DNA from: Polyangiaceae bacterium
GTDB lineage: Bacteria > Myxococcota_A > Polyangia > Polyangiales > Polyangiaceae
Length of the DNA stretch: 64,000 bases
Direction of reading: 5' to 3'
Assembly: GCA_016933275.1 (NCBI GenBank)
Contig: JAFGBI010000225.1
Coordinates: 1-64,000 of the forward strand
Below are positions 24,501-33,500 of this stretch, piece after piece (the stretch's first letter is position 1; every line of letters starts with the position of its first letter). Both the position numbers and the translations under genes were made by a program. Under the pieces are notes generated by a model, which had not been told where the DNA came from, made no database searches, and worked only from the letters and a program-made list of their open reading frames with translations.

Positions 24501-27500
24501 TGCCTGGTGGTTCGGCGTGGTCACCAGGGTTTCGATGCGGACGCGCTCGTTGCGCCCACCCGCTCGGGTCGCGATCGCGGCGTCGATGAGCTCGGCTCCG
24601 TAGACGTGATAGTGGTTCGCAGGGTCGCTCTCGGCGGGCAGGTACGCGAGCTCGAGCTCGCGCTCCCCGAGTCGCACCCAGCCATCGAGCCCGATGGGTA
24701 GGCAACCGGCGACGCCGTTGAACTCGGTCTCGCAGGCCGTGTCGCAGAACCCGGACCGGCAGGCCCCCTCCCTACAGTCGCCGTCCGCGGTGCAGGCACG
24801 CGGGGCCGGGAGGTACTCGCGCACTACCTCGAGCGTCACGTGGCGATCCTCGGCGACGCCGATATCGGATACCCCAATCCTGAGGTGGACCGGCTCCGCT
24901 TGCGTGAGGATATCGCGATCGGCGGGCGAGAGGACGTCGACCTCGGGGGCCACCGTGTCGCGCACCTGGCCGACCGCGACGTCCTCGGTCCGCGCCGACT
25001 GCCCCCGGACGTCGTACGCCACGGCGTGGAAGACGACCGCACCGCTGCCCGCAGGCGGCGTGAAGGTGGCCCGGTAGACGTGCTCCTGCGCGGCGGAGCC
25101 GGTGATCTCTGACCAGGAGTCGTACGCCGTGAACAACGGCAGCCCGCCGGCATAGAACACCACGCGGTCGATCCCGCTCGGTCCGAGATCGTCCCTGGCC
25201 TCGACGAAGATCTCGATGGCCTGGCCCTCGATCACGACCGACGCATCATTGGCCGGCTTGGTGATGATCGCGGTCGGCGGCTGGTCGGCGATGATCTGCA
25301 GGGTGCGCGATGCCGACTGCTCCGAGCGGTTCCCGTCGAGATCCAGGGCGTCGGCGCGGAAGCTCAGCGTCTCGCCGATCCGCCCCATCGGCACCTCGAG
25401 GTAGTACGTGTAGGGGGCGGCAACGTCCGAGGCGACGAAGCGATGGGTGTCGGTGGCAGCGCTTGGTCCGACCGCCTGGAAGAGCCGCACCTCCTGCACC
25501 CCGACCTCGCGATCGGTGGCGAGCACGTTCACCGCGATCTCACGCCCCTCGGTCACCGTGGTCACGCCCGCGCCGAGGCTCATGCCCCGAGCATCGAGGA
25601 GCTGGATCTGCGTGACCTGCGGCGGTTCGTTGGCTACGAGCGCTACGGGCCGGTGCTCGACCGACTGGTTGCCGGCGCCGTCGCGAGCCAGGAAGGTGAG
25701 CCGCATCGCCACCGGGTCGGAGCCGGCAACGGCCACGTACTCCGTCCGCTTCTTCAGAGGGAGGCCACCCGCGTACGGCCCCTTCACCATGGTCAGCGCG
25801 TCGACCTGCTCGGTGGCGGCGAAGGCGCCATCCTGGTTCGCGTCCGCGAAGAGGCGCACCTCGACGTTCTCGACCGCGACGTTGTCGGACACATCGGCCG
25901 CGAACCGCAGCTCGCGCTGCTCGGCCACGGTGGCGCCCACGGCCGGTGGTGTGGTCACCCGGATCACCGGGGCCTCGGTGTCCTTGGTGACGTGGACGAC
26001 GGTGGGCTTCGTGGTGGTGGCGGTCCGCGCCTCCCCCTGGTAGCGGACCTCGGTGGCCGTGGCCGTGAGGACCAGGTCCTGCCCGGCCATCCCGTACGGA
26101 ACGGGCACCAGGTACTCGAACGGGAAGGTCGGGTCGGTGAAGGCCCGATCCCCGGTCGGGAGCCCCGCCGCCACGAGCACGACCCGTTCCACCCCGACGT
26201 CGTCCGTCGCGTTGACCTGGACCAGGAGCGGCCGCCCCTCGACGACGTCGGCACCGTCCGTGGGGAGCCCGATGGCCACCGCGGGCGGCCCATCGGGAAT
26301 GATCTCGACGACCGCTTCTTCGATGGCACGGTGCTGATCGGGATCCGCGATCCTCGCGCCATAGGTGTCGATCGCTTCGACGTGGAGGAGCAGGGTGTTC
26401 TCGCTCGGATCGTCCGGGTCGAGGGCGGGGATGGTGATCTGGAACTGGTAGGGCGGCTGTCTGAGGAGGGTATCGTAGAGCGTGGGGTAGCCGGCGCCGC
26501 GGGTGACCGTCAGGCGCAGCGAGTCGATGCCCACGTCGTCCGCGGCGTGGACGTTGACGACGACATGGTCGTTCTCCACGACCCGTCCACCCGCCGGCGG
26601 GAACACGATGTCGACGACGGGCCGCTCGTCGGCCCGAACCGGGTACTTCACGTCCTTCTGCCTGAAATTCCCGCTCGCGTCGCGAGCCACCAGCCGCACC
26701 CACACGTCGTAGAGCTCGTCGCCGGTGGGCAAGAGCCCCGGGAAGCCCGCGGCGATCTCGGCGATGGTGTCCACGTGGACGAGCTGCCGGTACTCCGGGG
26801 TATCGATGTTCGACATCGAGCTCGGGATCGCGTCCTCGGCCGGGATCCCGGCGATCGTGCGCAGCGGGGTGCCGAAGCCCGTCTGCCGATAGGCGCCGTC
26901 CGGCGTGCGCACCCCGTAGCCGGTATGAAGCTCGAGCGTCTCGACCTTCACGTTGTCGAAGGCCCTGAAGGCGAGCGTGAAATCGGAGCCATCGGGAGGA
27001 CCGAAGCCAACCGCGGGGGAGGTGATCGCCACCTCGGGGTTGGTCGAATCGGGGACCGCCTGGAACACGACCACGTGCCGGCTCACGACCCCGTCGGAGT
27101 CGCGGACCAGGGCGGTGATGGTGACGGGTTCGTTGGCGGTCAGGACGCCGCTCGGGACGCTCATCTGCGACCAGGCCTGGATCGCGTTCGGGCTGCCGCG
27201 GCTCCCGTAGCGGCTCGCTGGCTCCGTGCCGTATCGGCCGGCGATGGCGTCGTACATCGACGCGAACGCGGCTTCCAGCACGGCCTCGCCGCCGAGCTTG
27301 GCGAAGTCCGCCGGCTCTCGTGACAGCTGGTGCAACGGCACATCATTCAGGTAAAGCTGGATCGCGTCGTCGGGCAGCGGCCGATCGTCGGTGGCGACCA
27401 AGCCGACCCCCAAGTGGAACGCCCCGGCGACGATCTCCTGGTCGGGGGCCGGCACGGTGATCCGCACCTCTGGCGCCATGTTCTCCAGGGGATGGACGAT

Positions 27501-30500
27501 GACGCTGCGCGCCGTTTCGTTGCCGTAGGTGTCGCGCACCACGAGCTCGAACTGCCGAGCGCTCGACGCCACGAAGGTGTGGGCGAAGGTCGCCGCCGCG
27601 CTGTCCTGGGGATCCACCGGGCAGGTGGTGCCGAAGGCTCTGACGAACAACGGCGCGGCCCCGGTGCGCGCGCCCACGGCGTCGAGCGGCCAGACCTCGA
27701 ACGCGGCGAGCTCGGCATCGTCGTGCAGCGTCGCGTCGATCGAGAAGGCATCCCCGATGCGCACCCAGAACTCCCCCAGGTTGAGGCGCTCCGGGCTGGT
27801 GAACGCCAGGTCCTCGGTGACGAACCGGGTCAGGTCGAGCTCGGGATCCTCGTTGGCCACGACGGGGAGAGAGACCTCCGCCGAGGCGACCACACCGCTC
27901 GGATCCCGGGCCACGACCTGGAGATCGAGCCGCCCCCCGGGCACCTCGCGCGGGACCTCGTAGACGAGCGTATGGCCATCGTGCCCGTACTGGGCGCCCA
28001 CGGTCCGGACCGACTCCCCGTTGGCAACGAGCGTGAGCGACTCGAGGCCATCCGTGTCATCGGTCGTCGTGACGCGCAGCTCGAGCCGCTGCAGCGGGAC
28101 CACCACCGTGCCGCTGGTGGGGCTGTCGATGGTCAACGTGGGCGGGATCGCATCGGCCAGCAGGGTGCGGGCCGATGCCGCCGTGAGGGGGACCGGCTCC
28201 CGGCCGAGGGAGGCGCGATCGATGCCGTGAGCGAGGATATCGATACGATCCACGCCGCTCAGCGGCCAAATGGCATGTCGGGTGCCGAGGCTCCTCGCGC
28301 GGTCGGTCGCCACCGCCACGGGGTCCGCGACGAGCAACGCGGTCCGCTGGGGCGCCATCTCGTCCCGCACCACCATGGAGGCGGAGTACCGCCCTCCCGG
28401 TGCGCTGCGCCGGCGTCCCTCGACCAGGTACTCCTTCACGCGGGCAAGGTTGGCGACGTCGAACCGCACGCGCTCGACGAAGGGCTTCGTCGCGCCCCCG
28501 TCGGCCCCTTGGACCTCGATCTCCACCTCGGATGCCGCCGTCCCAATCCCGACGAGCAGCTCCATCCCCACCCCCTCCGCGGCGCTCACCACCGATTCGA
28601 CCGGGGGCTCGACGCAGACGTCCGTGCTCCACCGGCGAACGCGATAGGTGACCGCCGCTCCGCCCTCGGCGTCGAAGCGCAGATGGCCGAGCACCGATTC
28701 CGGCTGCGGCCAAACCAGGAGAGCGCCCCCCTGCGCCTCCAGGAACACCTCGCCGTCGAGGGAGAGCCGCCCGCCGCGACCATCGCCCTCCGGGTACTCT
28801 AGCGCGACGTAGGGCGTGTCGGGATCGCCGCCGTTCCCCTCCATGACGAGCCCCCGCGGGGCGCGCTCCCGGCTGCGCCCGATCCCGGAGAGCGACGAGT
28901 ACACGCCGAAGAGGCGGACCCCTTCGCTGCCGTAGTGGTCGTCTTCCGCCACCAGCGTCTGGAAAGCGATGCCGCCCTTCGTGATCCGCTCATCGGGGAA
29001 CAGATCCAACACCGTGATGATCGGCGCGTCATCGGGCTCGATGGCGAAGACCTCGGTCCTCCGGGACGTGTTGCCATGTTGGTCGCTCGCCACCACGATG
29101 AACGTCACGTGGTTCTGCTGCGGGAGCCCCTGGTCCCAGCGTGGAGCCACCGCGAGGGCAGAGATATCCGCCCAAGTCCGCGCTGGCAACGTGGACCCCG
29201 CGAGCGGCGCCGTCGTCTCGTCGCCCAGGTAGATGGCGTAGGACGCCAGGCCCGTGTTGTCCGAGAGGTGCGCCTCGAGCACGACCTCCTGTTCCGACAC
29301 GAGGGCCCCCGTGGGCGCCGTGATCTCGATCTGCGGTCCCTCGCCGTCCCCGATGACCTCGATCGCGACCGGATCCGTGGCGGCGCTGTTGTACCCGGAA
29401 TCGGTCGCCACCAGCACCAGCTCGAAGGATTCGCCCACCCGCTGCCAGAGCTCGGGAGGCAGAGCGACCCGCCCGCGCAGCGCACTATAGAAGCGGGTGC
29501 CGACGACGGCGACGCCGAGGCCGTGCGGGTTCGGCACCGAGATCGACTCCAGACGATCCTCGCGCGCCAGGCTCGTCCAGTCGAGCGGCACCTGCACGCC
29601 CGCGCTGTCCACCAGCATGGGCGTCAAGGTCTCGACGTAGACGTCGTCGTCCGCTTCGACCGCCACCTCGAAGGGCACCTCCGGCATGACGCCGAACGCT
29701 GCGGCGGGCTGGTTCAGGACCACGTTCGGCGGCTCGATATCGTCCTGGATGTCGAGGTCGAGGAGGGCTTCGCTGACGAGCCCGGCGTCGTCCAGAGCCC
29801 GCACACCGATGCGCTCGGGGCTCTCCGTCCCCTCCGCGCGATGCGGGACCCGCATGGCCGCCGAGAGATAGCCGCCGGCGACGGCAGCGAGATCCTCGCC
29901 GGACACCATCTGCTGGAACAGGGTGCTGGTCCCGCGTTCGACGAAGAACGTGACCGAGGCGAGGGCGCGATCGTCCGACGCCCCCGCGACCATGGTGAAC
30001 GGCTCGCCCTCGACCAACCGCGAGCCCTCTGCCGGACTCCGGATCCACACCGTCGGCGGATCATCGTCCACCAGGCCATACGTCGACGTGACCGATGACT
30101 CGTTGCCGAGGGCGTCGCGAGCCATCGCCGCGACGGCGAGCTCCTCCCCGGTCGCGGGCAGGTGGTAGGAGAAGGTGCCGGTGGCGACCTGCCCGCTCAC
30201 GTCACTGCCGTGGAGCAGCGTGCCCCCGACCCGGAACTCCACCCTGGCGAGCCCCGAGTCGTCGAACGCGCGCCACTCGAACTGCGCGGTCTCCCCGTGC
30301 CGTAGGTTCGAGCCGGGCGGCGGGGTGTGCACCGTGATCCCCGGTGCGATGGAGTCGGGCACGAGCGGGATCTCGCGCACGAACGGCCCCTCGCCGTCGG
30401 AGCGTTGGTCACGGCGATCGATGGCCAGAAGCTCCACCCGGACCACGTGCGCGGTGTTGCTCAGCGCAAGCTCGCCGAGGTCGAGATCGAACGGCACCTG

Positions 30501-33500
30501 GACATTGCGGGGCGAACCCTCGACCGGCCGCGCCATCGTCCGCACCGGCTCGGCCGCGTCATCCACGAAGAACGTCGCGCTGAGCTCGGCCAGACCGGAG
30601 TCGTCCTTCGCGACCGCCGCCAAGCGCAAGGTATCGCGGATCCGATACTCCTCCCGCTCGAGCAGCGCCCCGGTGATCGTCGGCGGCTGATCGGGGACGA
30701 CGGCGACGACGATCCGAGCGGTCGACTCGTTCCCTGCGCTGTCCACCGCCCGAACCCAGATCGGATAATGATCGCGCTCGACGGCCGGCGCGTGTGAGAA
30801 CGCCGGCACCCGGACGAGACGGAGGGCCTGGTAAGCGTGGAGCCCCCCCGGGATCGCCTGGGGCGCGAACTGGGCGCCGCGAAGGATGTCCTCGGGGCGA
30901 CCGGTGAGGACCAGTCGTTCGGTCTCGATCGCCACGCCTCCGAGCTCCAGACTCGCTACGCCAACGTCGTCATAGCCGGCAGCCTTGACCACGATCTCCG
31001 TGTCCTCGACCACCAGCGCCAAGTCGGAGCCCCCTTCGGTGGCGGTGACCGCGGGAGACACGATGTTCACCACGGGAGGCTGCTGATCCTGCCCCAGGGT
31101 GAGCGACACGGGAGCGCTCTGGCTGCTCGTCCCCGCGGAGTCGAACGCCACCGCCCACACCACCATGGTCTGCGCGGGGCCGGTGATGGGCAGTGTGTCG
31201 TAGAGATAGGCGTACGGCGCGGTCGCGTCGGCACCCACCAACCGACCATCGACGTAGAACTCGACGCGCCCTACCCCAACGTCGTCCGCCGCGTTGGCCC
31301 GCAGCTCGAGCGTCTGGCCCGCCACCTGATGGGCGCCCTCCACCGGTGCGGTCAGCGCCACCTGCGGCGGCCGGTCGCCACGCACGCCCACCCGCACCTG
31401 GCTCGACTGCCCGATCTCCTGGTGCCGGTCGGTGGCCCTCACCATCACGGTGAGGGACGTGCCGAGCGCTTCGTTCGCCACCGGGTAGGCAAACGTGTGG
31501 GTCGCGCGCTGCTCGGCGTAGGCGTCGGCAAAGCCCAGGTTCGGTTCCTGGAAGACGAAGGTCTGGACGGACGCCCCGTTGATGAGAAGGTCGAGCGTGG
31601 TCCCGGCAGCGAGCGTGTCGTCCGCCACGTCGACCGTCACGGACAGCGACTGCCCGGCGGTGACCGACGCCTGGTCGAGCGGAGCGGTCATGGTCACGCT
31701 CGGGGGCTGGTTGGCGATCACCCGATAGAGCCGCGGCTCCGTCGACTGCTCGAGCCCGCTCCCGTGCAAGACCGCGTAGACGGCGCGGGTCGTCTCGGAC
31801 AGGGTGATCGATGGGGTCTGACCGTCGAGGCGCCAGCGCTCGAAGGAGCCCTGGGGATCGAGCTCGACGACCGGGTAGCTTGCGGTCCCGAGGAGGCGCC
31901 CGTCCACGAAGAACTCGACATAGGACACAGCCCTGCTGGCATCGGTCGCGCTGAAGGGAAGGCTCACCTGGTAGCGGATCGGCGACTGTTCCACGTAGCG
32001 CTGCATGGCGTGAGGCATGTCGAGCACCACCTGGGACAGGGTCCTGGTGCGCTCCGCGACCACGCGGACCTCTCGCGATGCGGAGACCGTGGTGTGCCCG
32101 GCGCTGTCCCGGGCCTCGGCACGGAGCTCGAGCACGTCGCCGAGGCTCTCGGCCGACGTCTGCATCGTCACCTCGTAGGGAGCCGCCTCCCGCCTGCCGA
32201 TCTCGACATCGTCGGCTAGGAAGCGGACCGCGGCGATCGCGACGTCATCGGTCACCGAGGCGCCGATCCGGAGCAGCTCGCCGGCGATCACCTGTGAGTC
32301 CGCCGCGAGGTCGATCTCGGGCGGAGCGTCGCGGGCGACGACCGGGATGACCGTCGCGATCTCGGGGTGCGCGGTCAGGCGGACGGTGACCGCCTGCGGC
32401 GTTGCGTCCGGAATGATGGCCCGCGCGAGTAGGCCCTGCTTGGCCTGGTGCTCGAGGGTGCCGGCCGCGCTCGGATCCAACGCCACATCGAACGTGAATC
32501 GTTGGCCTATCTCCATCTCCGAACCGTCGTCGAACAGCGCCCGGAACGGCGGCATGGGTCGCCATGCGTTCAGGCGATCCAAGACCAGTCGACCCGCTTC
32601 GTCGAGGCCCTCGGATCGGAGTCCCACGAGAGTCCGTGAGGGATCGATCGTCACCGGGACCTCCAGGGGATCGAGGCCCGGGTAGCTGACGCGAATGCGG
32701 ACGTCCTCCGTGGTGGGGATCGCGAGCGGGTAGACGACGCCCCCCGGCGAGACGGCGATGAGGCTCGGGTGGGTCGACTCGTAGGTGACGCCGCTGCCGA
32801 CGCCGGGCAGCGGCGTCACCCCGCGGAACTGAAAGCGGACCGACGGCACCAGCGTCTCGGTCTCGAGGACGCTGGTGAAGACGATTCGATCGGGGCGAAC
32901 ACCGAGCTCCGACACCGCCTCCACCACGTCGTCCCCGGTGAAGGCGATCTTCGAGATCGCCGTCTCGTTGCCGGAGGCATCCACCGCCGCCGCGTCGATC
33001 AGCACGAGGCCGTCGTGCGCCACCTGCTCGGCCGAGAGCGGGGACGGGACCGGGACCCGGAGAGAATACGCCGTTTGTCCCTCCGTCCGCGGATGGACAC
33101 GCGAGACGCCCTCGGTGATGGCGAAGGCGTGGCGACTCGCTTCCTCGACGACGCCGGCCGCCGCGCGAAGATCGGAGGCACGCACACCGACGGCCGAGTA
33201 GGTGACGTAGGCGAGGTCGGTGTCGTCGCCCGCACTCACCACGATCTCGAGGTATTGCGCGGCCCCATCGCTGCCAGAGCCAGACAACAACCCCACCTGC
33301 TCGACGGCGATCTGCGGCGGCGTGCGTTCGGTCCGGAAGACCTCCTGGTGACGCTGGATCGTCCCGTCGAGCCCCTTGAGCTCCACCTCGGGGTCGAGTC
33401 GGCCGCTGTCACTGCGCTCGAAGTCCACCTCACAGCTCAGCGGCGCCGGCCCTACGCGCGCTTCGCTCGGCGCTACCACGCGCACCCCGCTGCCGAGCGG

